This document shows positions 21,093 to 30,114 of a stretch of DNA of 64,000 nt, piece by piece. The notes below the pieces were generated by a model. The model saw only the letters and a program-made list of their open reading frames with translations. It did no database searches and had not been told where the DNA came from. Each line of letters begins with the position of its first letter. Position 1 is the stretch's first letter. The translations under genes were made by a program, and so were the position numbers. Origin of the DNA: Novosphingobium ovatum (GTDB lineage: Bacteria; Pseudomonadota; Alphaproteobacteria; Sphingomonadales; Sphingomonadaceae); NCBI RefSeq assembly GCF_009909235.1, contig NZ_JAAAPO010000001.1:434001-498000 (forward strand). Reading direction: 5' to 3'.

Positions 21093-22904
21093 ATGCAATC
21101 GCCCCAAGCCGAAACTCTGGCGCATCCCTATCGTTCGCACACTTGCGGCGCGCTGAATGCCCAGAATGTGGGGCAAAGCGTGCGTCTGTCGGGCTGGGTC
21201 CACCGCAAGCGCGATCATGGCGGCGTGCTGTTTGTGGACCTGCGCGACCATTACGGCATCACCCAGATCGTCGCTGACAGCGACAGCCCGGCGCTGCCGG
21301 TGCTCGAATCGCTGCGTGTGGAAAGCGTGGTGACGATCGAGGGCGAGGTGAAGGCCCGCAGCGAATCGACCGTCAACGCCAACCTGCCCACCGGCGCGAT
21401 CGAGGTGTTTGCCCGCAACGCCATCGTGCTGTCGGCCGCCGCCGAACTGCCGATGCCGGTGGCTGGCGAGCAGGAATACCCCGAGGAAATCCGCCTCAAG
21501 TACCGCTTCCTTGACCTGCGCCGCGAGACGCTGCACGCCAATATCGTCAAGCGCACGCAGGTGATCTCCTCGATGCGCCGCGCGATGGAGGACATCGGCT
21601 TTACCGAATATTCGACGCCGATCCTGACCGCCAGCAGCCCCGAAGGCGCGCGCGACTTCCTCGTGCCCAGCCGTATCCACCCCGGCACCTTCTTTGCGCT
21701 GCCGCAGGCGCCCCAGCAGTACAAGCAGCTGTTGATGGTGGCCGGTTTCGACCGCTACTTCCAGATCGCCCCCTGCTTCCGCGACGAAGACCCCCGCGCC
21801 GACCGTCTGCCCGGTGAGTTCTACCAGCTTGATCTGGAAATGAGCTTTGTCACGCAGGAAGAGATCTGGGAAACGATGGAGCCGGTGATCGGCGGCATCT
21901 TTGAAAAGTTTGCCGATGGCCGCAGCGTGACGCCTTCGGGCAGCTTCCCGCGCATCGCCTATGACGATGCCATGCTGAAATATGGCAGCGACAAGCCTGA
22001 CCTGCGCAACCCGATCCTGATCTCGGACGTGTCGCATCACTTCACCACCAGCGGCTTTGGCCTGTTTGAAAAGATCGTCGGCACGGGCGGCGTGGTGCGC
22101 GCCATTCCGGCCCCGAACACGGCGGACAAGAGCCGCAAGTTCTTTGACGAAATGAACGAATGGGCGCGCAGCGAGGGCCATGCCGGCCTTGGCTATGTCA
22201 CGCGCAAGGGCGGCGAATTTGGCGGCCCGATTGCTAAGAACCACGGCACCGAAGGCATGGAAAAGCTCTATGCCGAACTGGGGCTGGGCGCGGACGATGG
22301 GCTGTTCTTTGCCGCGGGCAAGGCCGATCAGGCCGCCAAGCTGGCAGGCGCCGCGCGCACTCGCGTGGGCACGCTGCTGAACCTGATTGACGAAAGCCGG
22401 TTTGACCTGTGCTGGATCGTCGACTTCCCCTTCTTCGAGGAAGGCGAGGAGCCGGGCAGCATCGATTTCGCCCACAACCCCTTCTCCATGCCGCAGGGCG
22501 GGATCGAGGCGCTGACCGATGGCCGCGATCCGCTGGGCATCAAGGCGTTCCAGTACGATCTGGTCTGCAACGGCTATGAAATCGCCAGCGGCTCGATCCG
22601 TAACCAGCACCCCGACCTGATGGTCAAGGCGTTCGAGATGGTGGGCCTGTCCAAGCAGGACGTCGAGGACCGCTTTGGCGGGATGTACCGCGCGTTCCAG
22701 TATGGCGCGCCGCCCCATGGTGGCATGGCCGCCGGCGTTGACCGCATCGTCATGCTGATCTGCGGCGCGCAGAACCTGCGCGAGATCACGCTGTTCCCGA
22801 TGAACCAGCGCGCCGAGGACCTGTTGATGAATGCCCCCGCGCCCGCCGGGCTCAAGCAACTGCGCGAACTGCACATCCGCGTGGTCGAGCCGTCCAAGGG
22901 ATAA
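21093..22904 (+). CDS. aspS: Aspartyl-tRNA synthetase
   Basis: AspS charges tRNA-Asp (and possibly tRNA-Asn in bacteria lacking AsnRS) in the cytosol. The 603-aa bacterial-type enzyme has the N-terminal OB anticodon-binding domain ([23 protein letters not shown]). The class II catalytic core follows, with motif 1 near [20 protein letters not shown] and motif 2 [24 protein letters not shown] (cited in part). Motif 3 is [11 protein letters not shown]. The GAD insertion region lies between. ATG at 21093 is preceded by GGAAAGAG; upstream in-frame codons are not family-like. Confidence 0.95.
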   Translation: MQSPQAETLAHPYRSHTCGALNAQNVGQSVRLSGWVHRKRDHGGVLFVDLRDHYGITQIVADSDSPALPVLESLRVESVVTIEGEVKARSESTVNANLPTGAIEVFARNAIVLSAAAELPMPVAGEQEYPEEIRLKYRFLDLRRETLHANIVKRTQVISSMRRAMEDIGFTEYSTPILTASSPEGARDFLVPSRIHPGTFFALPQAPQQYKQLLMVAGFDRYFQIAPCFRDEDPRADRLPGEFYQLDLEMSFVTQEEIWETMEPVIGGIFEKFADGRSVTPSGSFPRIAYDDAMLKYGSDKPDLRNPILISDVSHHFTTSGFGLFEKIVGTGGVVRAIPAPNTADKSRKFFDEMNEWARSEGHAGLGYVTRKGGEFGGPIAKNHGTEGMEKLYAELGLGADDGLFFAAGKADQAAKLAGAARTRVGTLLNLIDESRFDLCWIVDFPFFEEGEEPGSIDFAHNPFSMPQGGIEALTDGRDPLGIKAFQYDLVCNGYEIASGSIRNQHPDLMVKAFEMVGLSKQDVEDRFGGMYRAFQYGAPPHGGMAAGVDRIVMLICGAQNLREITLFPMNQRAEDLLMNAPAPAGLKQLRELHIRVVEPSKG

Positions 22905-23041
22905 CCATTACCGCGCTGTAACCGCACATGCATTCGCATTCCTGTGTGGTTGGGGCGCGTTATGCCGCTTGCCAGCATCCGCGCCACCCATTAGGGCGCG
23001 AATTGCGTTTCAGTTTTTGCCGCTATCCAGAGGGGAATATC

Positions 23042-23278
23042 ATGAGCACCATCGCGGAACAGGTTAGCAAGATCGTCGTCGAACACCTGGGTGTCGAGGA
23101 AGACAAGGTGACGCCCGAGGCGAGCTTTATCGACGACCTGGGCGCTGACAGCCTGGACATTGTTGAGCTGGTGATGGCTTTCGAGGAAGAGTTCGGCGTG
23201 GAAATCCCCGACGACACCGCCGAGAAGATCACCACCGTGCAGGACGCGATCTCGTTCATCGAGGCCGCCAAGGCCTGA
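23042..23278 (+). CDS. acpP: Acyl carrier protein
   Basis: AcpP carries growing fatty-acyl chains on phosphopantetheine. The 78-residue acidic protein has the attachment motif [12 protein letters not shown] with Ser37. The rest, [16 protein letters not shown] and [11 protein letters not shown], is typical of bacterial AcpP. The ribosome site AGAGGGGAAT is strong. fabF follows on the same strand after a long 374-bp gap, so acpP probably has its own high-level transcript. Confidence 0.97.
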   Translation: MSTIAEQVSKIVVEHLGVEEDKVTPEASFIDDLGADSLDIVELVMAFEEEFGVEIPDDTAEKITTVQDAISFIEAAKA

Positions 23279-23652
23279 TTTTGGCCAGCCCGGCCCGTCC
23301 CGGCGCCTCGCGCCGGGGGAGGCGGGTTGATCCTGCCCGTTACGGTCCCTTTGGCGATCGTTCGGGCAGGCGCCCGCCCGGCAGGCTGCATGGCTCGATG
23401 GTGGTGACACCCCGTTTTGGGATTGGGCTGCGGCAGCCCACGCCGGCGCGGTTTCAACCATCAGCGGGTCGCATCGCGCAGCCACAGGCTTGCCACACGC
23501 CGGCAGCCGGGTAAAAGCAGGCTCGGCCCCGTGGGGCTGGGCCTGTTGCATATGCGGGCGGATCGTTTTGGGCGGACTGTCTGGCCAGATCGTTTCGGAC
23601 GCGCGTGCGGGGGATGGATTGCCCCGTGCCGCCACTCTCGGAGAATACCAGA
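23279..23652. other. Long acpP-fabF intergenic region with a hairpin
   Basis: This 374-bp gap has no convincing gene. A perfect 8-bp hairpin CCCGGCGC/GCGCCGGG with a CTC loop (23299-23317) lies 20 bp past acpP. It has no T-run and could attenuate or protect the acpP mRNA 3' end. The remainder is GC-rich and probably holds the fabF promoter. Confidence 0.5.
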
Positions 23653-24918
23653 ATGCGTCGTGTCGTCGTTACCGGGCTTGGCCTTGTCACTCCGCTGGGT
23701 GCGGATGTCGAGACCGTTTGGGCCAATATCCTGGCGGGCAAGTCGGGTGCGGGCCGTATTACCAAGTTCGACACCACCGGGCAGAAGTGCCACATCGCCT
23801 GTGAGGTCAAGCCTGCCGATCACGAGTATGGCTTTGACGCGGGCAAGCGTGTCGATCACAAGATCCAGCGTCAGGTCGATCCGTTCATCGTGTTCGGCAT
23901 CGACGCGGCGGGTCAGGCGATCGAGGACGCGGGCCTGGCCGACATGCCCGAAGAGATGCGTTACCGCGCCGGTTGCAGCATCGGCAGCGGCATCGGCGGC
24001 CTGCCGGGCATCGAAAGCGAATCGCTGGTGCTGGCCGAAAAGGGGCCGGCACGCGTCTCGCCCCACTTCGTCCATGGCCGCCTGATCAACCTGATCTCGG
24101 GTCAGGTCAGCATCAAGTATGGTCTGATGGGCCCGAATCACGCGGTGGTGACGGCGTGCTCGACCGGCGCGCATTCGATCGGTGACGCCGCGCGCATGAT
24201 CCGCGACGATGACGCCGACATCATGCTGGCAGGCGGCGCCGAATCGACCATCTGCCCCATCGGCATTGCCGGTTTCGCGCAGGCCCGCGCCCTGTCGACC
24301 GCCTTTAACGACGATCCGACCAAGGCAAGCCGCCCCTATGACAAGGACCGCGATGGTTTCGTCATGGGTGAGGGCGCCGGCGTTGTCGTGCTCGAAGAGT
24401 ATGAGCACGCCAAGGCGCGCGGCGCCAAGATCTATGCCGAGGTGATCGGCTATGGTCTGTCGGGCGATGCCTATCACGTGACCGCGCCGCACCCCGAAGG
24501 CTCGGGCGCGTTCCGCTCGATGCAGATGGCGTTGAAGAAGGCCGGTCTGAACCCGGAAGACATCGACTATATCAACGCCCACGGCACCAGCACCCCCTTG
24601 GGTGACGAGCTGGAACTGGGCGCGGTGCGTCGTTTGTTTGGCGATGCCATCGGCAATGTCTCGATGTCCTCGACCAAGAGCGCCATCGGCCACCTGCTGG
24701 GCGGCGCGGGCGCGGTGGAGGCGATCTTCTGCATCCTGGCGCTGCGTGACCAGATCGTGCCGCCGACGCTGAACCTGGACAACCCCAGCGATGGCTGCAT
24801 CGGCGTCGATCTGGTGCCGCATGTCGCCAAGAAGCGCGAAGTGCGCGCCGTGCTGAACAACTCGTTCGGCTTTGGCGGCACCAACGCCTCGCTGGTGATG
24901 ACGCGGGTTGCGGAGTAA
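23653..24918 (+). CDS. fabF: Beta-ketoacyl-ACP synthase II
   Basis: FabF condenses malonyl-ACP with acyl-ACP during fatty-acid elongation. The 421-aa protein begins MRRVVVTGLGLVTPLG. It has the catalytic triad of the family: Cys169 in VVTACSTGAHS, His310 in INAHGTSTPLGD, and His347 in STKSAIGHLLGGAG. The C-terminal FGFGGTNASLV loop is intact. ATG at 23653 is preceded by GGAGAATACCAGA. It follows acpP, the usual partner. mltG follows 108 bp downstream, an order widespread in bacteria. Confidence 0.96.
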   Translation: MRRVVVTGLGLVTPLGADVETVWANILAGKSGAGRITKFDTTGQKCHIACEVKPADHEYGFDAGKRVDHKIQRQVDPFIVFGIDAAGQAIEDAGLADMPEEMRYRAGCSIGSGIGGLPGIESESLVLAEKGPARVSPHFVHGRLINLISGQVSIKYGLMGPNHAVVTACSTGAHSIGDAARMIRDDDADIMLAGGAESTICPIGIAGFAQARALSTAFNDDPTKASRPYDKDRDGFVMGEGAGVVVLEEYEHAKARGAKIYAEVIGYGLSGDAYHVTAPHPEGSGAFRSMQMALKKAGLNPEDIDYINAHGTSTPLGDELELGAVRRLFGDAIGNVSMSSTKSAIGHLLGGAGAVEAIFCILALRDQIVPPTLNLDNPSDGCIGVDLVPHVAKKREVRAVLNNSFGFGGTNASLVMTRVAE

Positions 24919-25026
24919 GGGCTGATCGGCCACCCCTGTGCGCGTGGCCGGACAGACGGGAATGATGGACGGGGTTGGGACGCGGTGTGGAACCGAATCT
25001 CAACCCCGTTGTCGTAATGGGATGCC

Positions 25027-25998
25027 ATGAAAAAGATCCTGCTGATCGTGTTGGGCGTGGTGGTGCTGGGGCTGGGCGGGCTGACGGCCAGCCTGTTTCA
25101 GGGCTGGTATGGCGCGGGGCCTTTGCCGGCCGAGCGCGTTTTTACCGTGCCTGATGGCGCCAACATCCGGATTGTCGCGGCCAAGTTGCAGGAGTCGGGC
25201 GCGGTTTATTCGGCGCGCGCGTTCCATTTCCATGCGCGCCTGCTGGGCCGTGGGCATGAGATCAAGGCGGGCGAGTTCCTGTTGCCGGCAGCGGCCAGCG
25301 AATCGGAAATCCTGGAAATCATCAGCGGTGACAAGGCCCTGCGCCGCTTTGTCACGGTGCCCGAAGGCATGCCCGCGATCATGGTGCACGAGCGGCTGAT
25401 GGCACAGCCCTATCTGACCGGCGAGATCCAGATGCCTGCCGAGGGCAGCATCCTGCCCGACAGCTATGACATCAAGGCGGGCGAGACGCGCGCGGCGGTG
25501 CTGGCGCGGATGCAGGGCGCGATGACCCGGACTCTGGCCGAATTGTGGGACAAGCGCGGCCCGGACACCGTTGCCCGCACGCCCGAGGAGGCGGTGATTC
25601 TGGCCTCGATCGTCGAGAAGGAGACCGGCAAGCCGTCCGAGCGGCCGATGGTGGCGGGGCTTTATTCCAACCGCATCCGTCAGGGCATCATGTTGCAGGC
25701 CGATCCGACGATCATCTATCCCATCACCAAGGGCAAGCCGCTGGGCCGCCGCATCCTGAAAAGCGAGATCGCGGCGCGCAACGACTATAACACCTATGCC
25801 ATGCAGGGCCTGCCCAAGGGGCCGATCACCAACCCCAGCCGCGCCAGCATCGAGGCCGTGCTGCACCCGGCCAAGACCGACGTGCTGTATATGGTGGCCG
25901 ATGGCACGGGCGGGCACGCCTTTGCCACGACGCTGGAACAGCATAACGCCAACGTTGAAAAGTGGTTTGTCATCCGCCGGTCAAAGGGCGAGATCTGA
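25027..25998 (+). CDS. mltG: Endolytic murein transglycosylase MltG
   Basis: MltG cleaves nascent peptidoglycan strands near the inner membrane and helps set glycan length. The 323-aa protein has one N-terminal membrane anchor (residues ~3-25), a LysM-like region and the YceG catalytic domain. The catalytic glutamate lies in ILASIVEKETGKPSERP (Glu197). Further conserved parts are LYSNRIRQGIMLQADPT and YNTYAMQGLPKGPITNPS. Length and order (fabF-mltG) are typical. Confidence 0.94.
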   Translation: MKKILLIVLGVVVLGLGGLTASLFQGWYGAGPLPAERVFTVPDGANIRIVAAKLQESGAVYSARAFHFHARLLGRGHEIKAGEFLLPAAASESEILEIISGDKALRRFVTVPEGMPAIMVHERLMAQPYLTGEIQMPAEGSILPDSYDIKAGETRAAVLARMQGAMTRTLAELWDKRGPDTVARTPEEAVILASIVEKETGKPSERPMVAGLYSNRIRQGIMLQADPTIIYPITKGKPLGRRILKSEIAARNDYNTYAMQGLPKGPITNPSRASIEAVLHPAKTDVLYMVADGTGGHAFATTLEQHNANVEKWFVIRRSKGEI

Positions 25999-26010
25999 CG
26001 GCTCTGGCGT

Positions 26011-26433
26011 TTAAGAGGCGGCGCGCAGGCGGTGGGCGGCGTACCACGTTTGCGCTACCGCCAGCGTCAGGATGATCGCCGGAAACACCGCCGCGCCCAT
26101 GCCCTTGGCCGCCAGCAGGTCGGTGGCCAGCAGGCTCCAGCCAAATTGCACCAACACGCCTAGAACGCCCGCCGCACTGGCCGCCAGCGCCAACCGGCCG
26201 CGCCCCAGCGCCAGCGCCACAGCCCCCGTCAATCCGCCCAGCGTGGCCAGCGCATAGGCGCCCCATGCCCATACCGGCATCGCCGCCCAGATCCGCGCTG
26301 TCACCGGGTCTCCGGCGGCCAGTGTGGCCGGATCGGCGGTGGACTGCATCGCAAAGGCGGCCACGCCCAGCGCGTTCCACGCCAGAAAGGCGATGGTGAT
26401 GGCGCGGTGGCGGCGGTTGGGTTGGGGCGACAT
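26011..26433 (-). CDS. Small four-span membrane protein of unknown function
   Basis: The 140-aa product has four predicted membrane spans. They are at about residues 13-30, 50-70 (VWAWGAYALATLGGLTGAVALAL), 75-97 and 110-130. A conserved-looking WNALGV motif lies in the first helix and QFGWSLLATDLL between the later ones. It resembles a small proteobacterial family often labelled 'sugar transporter' without experimental support. I would leave it as unknown. ATG at 26433 (MSPQPNRRHR) is chosen because it sits just before the first span. Confidence 0.6.
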   Translation of the reverse strand: MSPQPNRRHRAITIAFLAWNALGVAAFAMQSTADPATLAAGDPVTARIWAAMPVWAWGAYALATLGGLTGAVALALGRGRLALAASAAGVLGVLVQFGWSLLATDLLAAKGMGAAVFPAIILTLAVAQTWYAAHRLRAAS

Positions 26434-26692
26434 CGGGCACCTGAAGGCAAGCAGTGGTGGGGGCAGGGCGGTGGCGCAAGGATGCCTGATTTCGCGCATG
26501 GGGCAAGCCTTGTCATGGGGTGGGTGTCGAAGGCATGCTGGGTGGAAATCGCTTGGCCGGGAAAGAAAAATCACCTTTGCAGCAAAAAGAGGCATTTGCC
26601 CTGTTGACCGGGGCGGCAGGGCTGGCTAATGGGCGCGCCTGCCCAGCGCGAAAGGCGGTTTTCACCGCTCACTAACGCCGGTTTGCCAGTGT

Positions 26693-26769
26693 GGCGGAGT
26701 AGCTCAGCAGGTTAGAGCAGCGGAATCATAATCCGCGTGTCGGGGGTTCGAGTCCCTCCTCCGCTACCA
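26693..26769 (+). tRNA. Elongator tRNA-Met (anticodon CAT)
   Basis: The 77-nt sequence folds as a cloverleaf. The acceptor GGCGGAG pairs with CTCCGCT, ending in A-CCA encoded in the DNA. The D arm is GCTCAGCAGGTTAGAGC. The anticodon stem GCGGA/TCCGC holds the loop ATCATAA with CAT, and the T arm has TTCGAGT in its loop. The G1-T72 wobble, rather than the unpaired initiator start, and overall resemblance to alphaproteobacterial tRNA-Met favour the elongator form. A weak TTGACC-N17-TAATGG promoter lies 60 bp upstream. An integrase remnant abuts its 3' end. Confidence 0.92.
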
Positions 26770-27156
26770 TAAAAACAATGGCTTAGGGCCATCGTGGTCC
26801 CCGCGGATCAGGGACGGTTTACAAACTGTCGTAAACCGCCAGGCGCTCAGGCGCTCCAGCATCGACACAATGACACCTGCTTCATCGACGTAGCGGCTGC
26901 GAATTTCGCTGATCCGTTTGGCCGTCCAGCCAATGGTTCGCGCGATCTCTTCATCGGTCAGCCCGCGCATGGCGAGCCAGGTTGCATAGGTTCCACGCAG
27001 GTCATGCATGGTGCGGTCGAAGCCATCAGGTTTGGCCTTCTGGAACACGCTTCCCAGTCCGCTTTCGGTCCAAGGCTCGCCGCGACTGTTTCTCAGGATT
27101 GGGCCTGACCCAGTGCCGATGGAGTCCAGCAACCCGCGAAGGTCTGGGAGGATCGG
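26764..27156 (-). pseudogene. Truncated tyrosine recombinase (phage/island integrase) at tRNA-Met
   Basis: Only the C-terminal catalytic part of an integrase remains (~130 codons). The visible stretch includes PILPDLRGLLDSIG, HDLRGTYATWLAM with the HxxR pair, an IGWT segment at the usual H/W position, and RSRYVDE with the Tyr nucleophile. The N-terminal and core-binding domains are gone, cut near 27157 where an IS3-like end begins. The coding sequence runs into the last bases of the tRNA gene, the usual position for a tRNA-targeting island integrase. It cannot encode a working recombinase. The exact junction is approximate. Confidence 0.75.
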
Positions 27157-27267
27157 TGTGGCTTGCTGTCGGTTTGATGGACGCCGAGATAAGGTGATGT
27201 CATCGGACGGAGCACATCGATGCAACGAAGCACGTTCAGCCGCGAGTTCAAGCTTGAGGCGGTAAGA
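27157..27267 (+). mobile_element. IS3-family left-end remnant with start of orfA
   Basis: A start codon at 27220 opens MQRSTFSREFKLEAVR, the characteristic N terminus of IS3-family OrfA transposases. Homology stops after about 16 codons and the frame runs into unrelated sequence. Upstream, 27157-27219 resembles the short leader of such elements; TG at 27157 could be the terminal dinucleotide. No orfB or right end is present. The fragment interrupts the integrase. The element name is not assigned. Confidence 0.6.
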
Positions 27268-27402
27268 TGGGGCAAGGGGTGGCGCTCCAATTCGCGGTAA
27301 TCGCCGCAAATGGCGTGACTGGGGCGTAAATCGTCCAAGCCTTTGCCAAATTTGATCCAATCGGGTGACGCGGGCGAATCGCGAATGCTAGGGCTGGGGC
27401 AG

Positions 27403-27819
27403 ATGAAGCGGATTCGCGCCTTTTTGCAGCGTCGGCATGGGCTGACGGCGGCCGTGCTGGTGGTGTCGCTGGCGATGAAGGCACTGGTGCCCGGTGGCTT
27501 TATGCTGGAGGGCGGGCAGCAAACGGTGACCATCCGCATCTGTTCGGACGCCAACCTGCCCGCGCGCCAGATCACGCTGGCTTTGCCGATGCGGGGCGAT
27601 GGGCCGTTTCCCGCCAGCCACGATGGCAAGGGCAACGCGACCGCGCCATGCCATTTTGGCGTGCTGGGTCAGCCCACGCTGGACCATGGCGATCCGGTGC
27701 TGTTGGCGATGGCGCTGTTGTTGGCGCTGGCGCTGGTGTTTGCGCCCTTGTTGCCGGCGTTTGTCCGGCGGCTGTTCCATTTGCGCCCACCCTTGCGCGG
27801 GCCTCCGTTGGCGGCCTGA
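27403..27819 (+). CDS. DUF2946-like small membrane protein
   Basis: The 138-aa product begins with a basic, then hydrophobic segment (LTAAVLVVSLAMKALVPGGFM) typical of DUF2946 proteins, whose signature is a first helix ending in xLVPxGFM. A short loop with one Cys pair follows (IRICSDA, APCHFG), then a second membrane span (LLAMALLLALALVFAPLLPAF). DUF2946 members are often found near copper- or TonB-related genes, but their function is unknown. ATG at 27403 with GGGGCAG upstream is preferred; in-frame ATGs at 27343 and 27385 are alternatives. Confidence 0.6.
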   Translation: MKRIRAFLQRRHGLTAAVLVVSLAMKALVPGGFMLEGGQQTVTIRICSDANLPARQITLALPMRGDGPFPASHDGKGNATAPCHFGVLGQPTLDHGDPVLLAMALLLALALVFAPLLPAFVRRLFHLRPPLRGPPLAA

Positions 27820-27861
27820 CCGGGCAGCGGGGCGCCTTCCCAATAACGCCCCGCGTGCCGG

Positions 27862-28770
27862 TTATGGCGCCGGTGACAAACCGCCGCGCGCCGCCAATTG
27901 CTGATCAATCACCTGCAGCACCGGCGTCAGGGCGGGATTGGCATGATCCGCGCGCCACGCGGCATATAATTCCACCACCGGACCGACATCTTCCAGCGGG
28001 CTGAATTCCACGCCCACGGGCCGCAACTGGCACGCGCTTTCGGGCACCAGGGCAAAGCCGTGGCCGGCCCCCACCATCACCAAAATCGAATGGATCTGCG
28101 TCAGGTGCTGCGTCACGCTGGGCTGCGCCCCGGCGCTGGTCAGCAAGCCCGCCACCAATTCATGGAAATAGCGCGATTTGTCGGGCGAATACATGACAAA
28201 GGGCCGCCCGTCGAAATCACCCAGACGGCGCGGACGTTCTTCGGGCGGGACGCTGGCGGGGGAACAGACCACCAGTGGCTCGCTGGCGATATGGCGGCAG
28301 GCAAAGCCTTCGCGGCGGACGGGGGGGCGCAGGATCGCCAGATCCAGACTGTCGCGCAACAATCCCTCGACCAGATCGCCGCTGACCGATTCGCGCAGCA
28401 GCATTTGCACATCGGGCAATTGCGCCTGCAACGCGCCGATCAGCGCCGGGACATAGCGATAGAGCGAGGCGGCGGTAAAGCCGATCGTCACCAGCCCCTG
28501 TTGCCCCGCCGCCGCCGCGCGCGCCGTGACCAGCGCGCTGTCGGCCATGTGGACGATGCGTTGCGCCTCGGGCAGGAAGGCCTTGCCGCTGGCGGTCAGC
28601 CGCACCGACCGGCTGGAGCGGTTGAACAATTGCACCTGCAGGATGCGCTCCAGCACCTGGATATGGCGGCTGAGCGGCGGTTGCGACATGTTCAGGCGCA
28701 GGGCCGCGCGGCCGAAATGCAGTTCTTCGGCGACGGCCACGAAACAGCGCAGTTGGATCAGTTCAAACAC
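27862..28770 (-). CDS. LysR-type regulator, probably of the adjacent aldarate genes
   Basis: The ~302-aa product has the LysR helix-turn-helix (LRCFVAVAEELHFGRAALRLNMSQPPLSRHIQ, cited in part) and a CatM/BenM-like effector domain (GLVTIGFTAASLYRYVPALI...VRREGFACRHI). It is divergent from the talarate/galactarate dehydratase gene. An ATAC-N7-GTAT element lies in between, so it likely controls that gene in response to a pathway compound. GTG at 28770 gives the family-like start (MFELIQLRCF); TTG at 28806 in the same frame is an alternative. Confidence 0.85.
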   Translation of the reverse strand: MFELIQLRCFVAVAEELHFGRAALRLNMSQPPLSRHIQVLERILQVQLFNRSSRSVRLTASGKAFLPEAQRIVHMADSALVTARAAAAGQQGLVTIGFTAASLYRYVPALIGALQAQLPDVQMLLRESVSGDLVEGLLRDSLDLAILRPPVRREGFACRHIASEPLVVCSPASVPPEERPRRLGDFDGRPFVMYSPDKSRYFHELVAGLLTSAGAQPSVTQHLTQIHSILVMVGAGHGFALVPESACQLRPVGVEFSPLEDVGPVVELYAAWRADHANPALTPVLQVIDQQLAARGGLSPAP

Positions 28771-28806
28771 ACAAGGCAGGCTATGCCGCGCGGGCGGTGG
28801 GCGCAA

Positions 28807-28823
28807 GATACCAGACGGGTATC
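28807..28823. promoter_or_regulatory. Candidate LysR-box
   Basis: GATACC-AGACG-GGTATC is a perfect 6-bp inverted repeat containing ATAC-N7-GTAT, matching the T-N11-A rule of LysR-type sites. A further GATACC half-site lies at 28859-28864. Both lie in the divergent gap between the LysR gene and the dehydratase gene. Confidence 0.55.
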
Positions 28824-28865
28824 AAACACCCGCCATCATTTCCAATTGGCTATGGATTGATACCA

Positions 28866-28879
28866 TGCAAGCGCTTGAT
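28866..28879. promoter_or_regulatory. Candidate LacI-type operator
   Basis: The palindrome CAAGCGCTTG (28868-28877) fits the AANCGNTT core recognised by LacI-family regulators. It is 64 bp upstream of the dehydratase start. A LacI-type gene is encoded at 45023-46144, and imperfect versions of this site precede other genes of the island. Confidence 0.4.
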
Positions 28880-28940
28880 CCAGACGGCGCGTGGCAGGAC
28901 ACAGGCGCCCATATAGAACCAGTGACGACAGAGGATGACT

Positions 28941-30101
28941 ATGACGCGCGCCCCATATCAGGACGCCATCGAACAGGTGGACATCTCGTTGGTGTTCCTG
29001 CCGCTGGACCGCCCGATCAGCGATGCCAAGGTGTTGACCGGGCGGCAAAAACCGCTGACCCGCGTGGCCATGCTGTTTGCCGAGATCCGCAGCCGCGATG
29101 GCCACACCGGCATGGGCTTCAGCTATTCCAAGCGTGCCGGTGGCCCCGGCATGTACGCCCACGCCCGCGAAGTGGCCGACAATCTGATCGGCGAGGACCC
29201 CAATGACATCGACCGCCTGTGGACCAAGCTGGTCTGGGCGGGGGCTTCGGTGGGGCGGGCGGGCCTGTCGACGCAGGCGGTGGCCGCGATCGACAATGCG
29301 CTGTGGGACATGAAGGCGCGCCGCGCCGGCCTGTCGCTGGCCAAGCTGCTGGGCGCCCAGCGCGAGGGGGTGGCCTGCTACAACACCTCGGGCGGGTTCT
29401 TCTCTTCGCCCATCGGGGAAGTGCTGGAGAACGTGGAGAAATCCATCGAGGCCGGGATCGGCGGGATCAAGCTGAAGGTGGGCCATCCCGACCCGGCGCA
29501 GGATCTGGCGCGGGTGTCGGCGGTGGCCAGACAGATCAATGGCCGCGTGGCGCTGATGGCCGACGCCAACCAGCAATGGGACCGCCGCACCGCCAAACGC
29601 ATGGCCCGCGCGCTGGATGAATTCGGCCTGACATGGCTGGAAGAACCGCTGGACGCCTATGACACCGAAGGCCACGCGATGCTGGCCGCGATGGACGGCC
29701 CGCCGATCGCCACGGGCGAGATGCTGGTCAGCGCGCCTGAACATTTCGCCCTGATCCAGGGCCGCGCGGTGCAGTTCATTCAGCCCGATGCGGGCCGGGT
29801 GGGCGGCATCACTCAATTCCAGCGCGTCACCGCCATGGCGCGCGAACACCATCTGGACATGGCCCCGCACTTTGCGATGGAGCTGCACCTGCACCTTTCG
29901 GCGGCCTATCCCCATGCGGCGTGGGTGGAACATTTCGACTGGCTGGAACCGCTGTTTGACGAGCGGCTGGAGATCGCCGGGGGCAAGATGCTGGTGCCTG
30001 ACCGTCCGGGGCTGGGCGCCACGATCAGCGAACAGGCGCGCCGCTGGACGCAGGCGCGGTGCAGCCTTACCCCGGCTGGCATTACCGATCATTCCTGCTG
30101 A
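28941..30101 (+). CDS. L-talarate/galactarate dehydratase (enolase superfamily)
   Basis: Enzymes of this family dehydrate galactarate (mucate) or L-talarate to 5-dehydro-4-deoxyglucarate. The 386-aa protein has the mandelate-racemase fold with the KxK motif GIKLKVG (Lys177, Lys179). Metal ligands appear in MADANQQWD (Asp208), WLEEPLD (Glu234) and ATGEMLVS (Glu260). The base is in DMAPHFAMELHLHL (His310). The HFDWLEPLF and VPDRPGLG segments are typical of talarate/galactarate dehydratases. ATG at 28941 has GAGG 6 bp upstream; ATG at 28935 is possible. It heads a unit with the MFS gene 13 bp downstream. Confidence 0.85.
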   Translation: MTRAPYQDAIEQVDISLVFLPLDRPISDAKVLTGRQKPLTRVAMLFAEIRSRDGHTGMGFSYSKRAGGPGMYAHAREVADNLIGEDPNDIDRLWTKLVWAGASVGRAGLSTQAVAAIDNALWDMKARRAGLSLAKLLGAQREGVACYNTSGGFFSSPIGEVLENVEKSIEAGIGGIKLKVGHPDPAQDLARVSAVARQINGRVALMADANQQWDRRTAKRMARALDEFGLTWLEEPLDAYDTEGHAMLAAMDGPPIATGEMLVSAPEHFALIQGRAVQFIQPDAGRVGGITQFQRVTAMAREHHLDMAPHFAMELHLHLSAAYPHAAWVEHFDWLEPLFDERLEIAGGKMLVPDRPGLGATISEQARRWTQARCSLTPAGITDHSC

Positions 30102-30114
30102 ACGGAGCCGGGAG

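Noticed and set aside
24927-24950. Hairpin CGGCCAC/GTGGCCG after fabF as a terminator
   Set aside because: The loop is 10 nt and no T-run follows, so support is too weak to call it.
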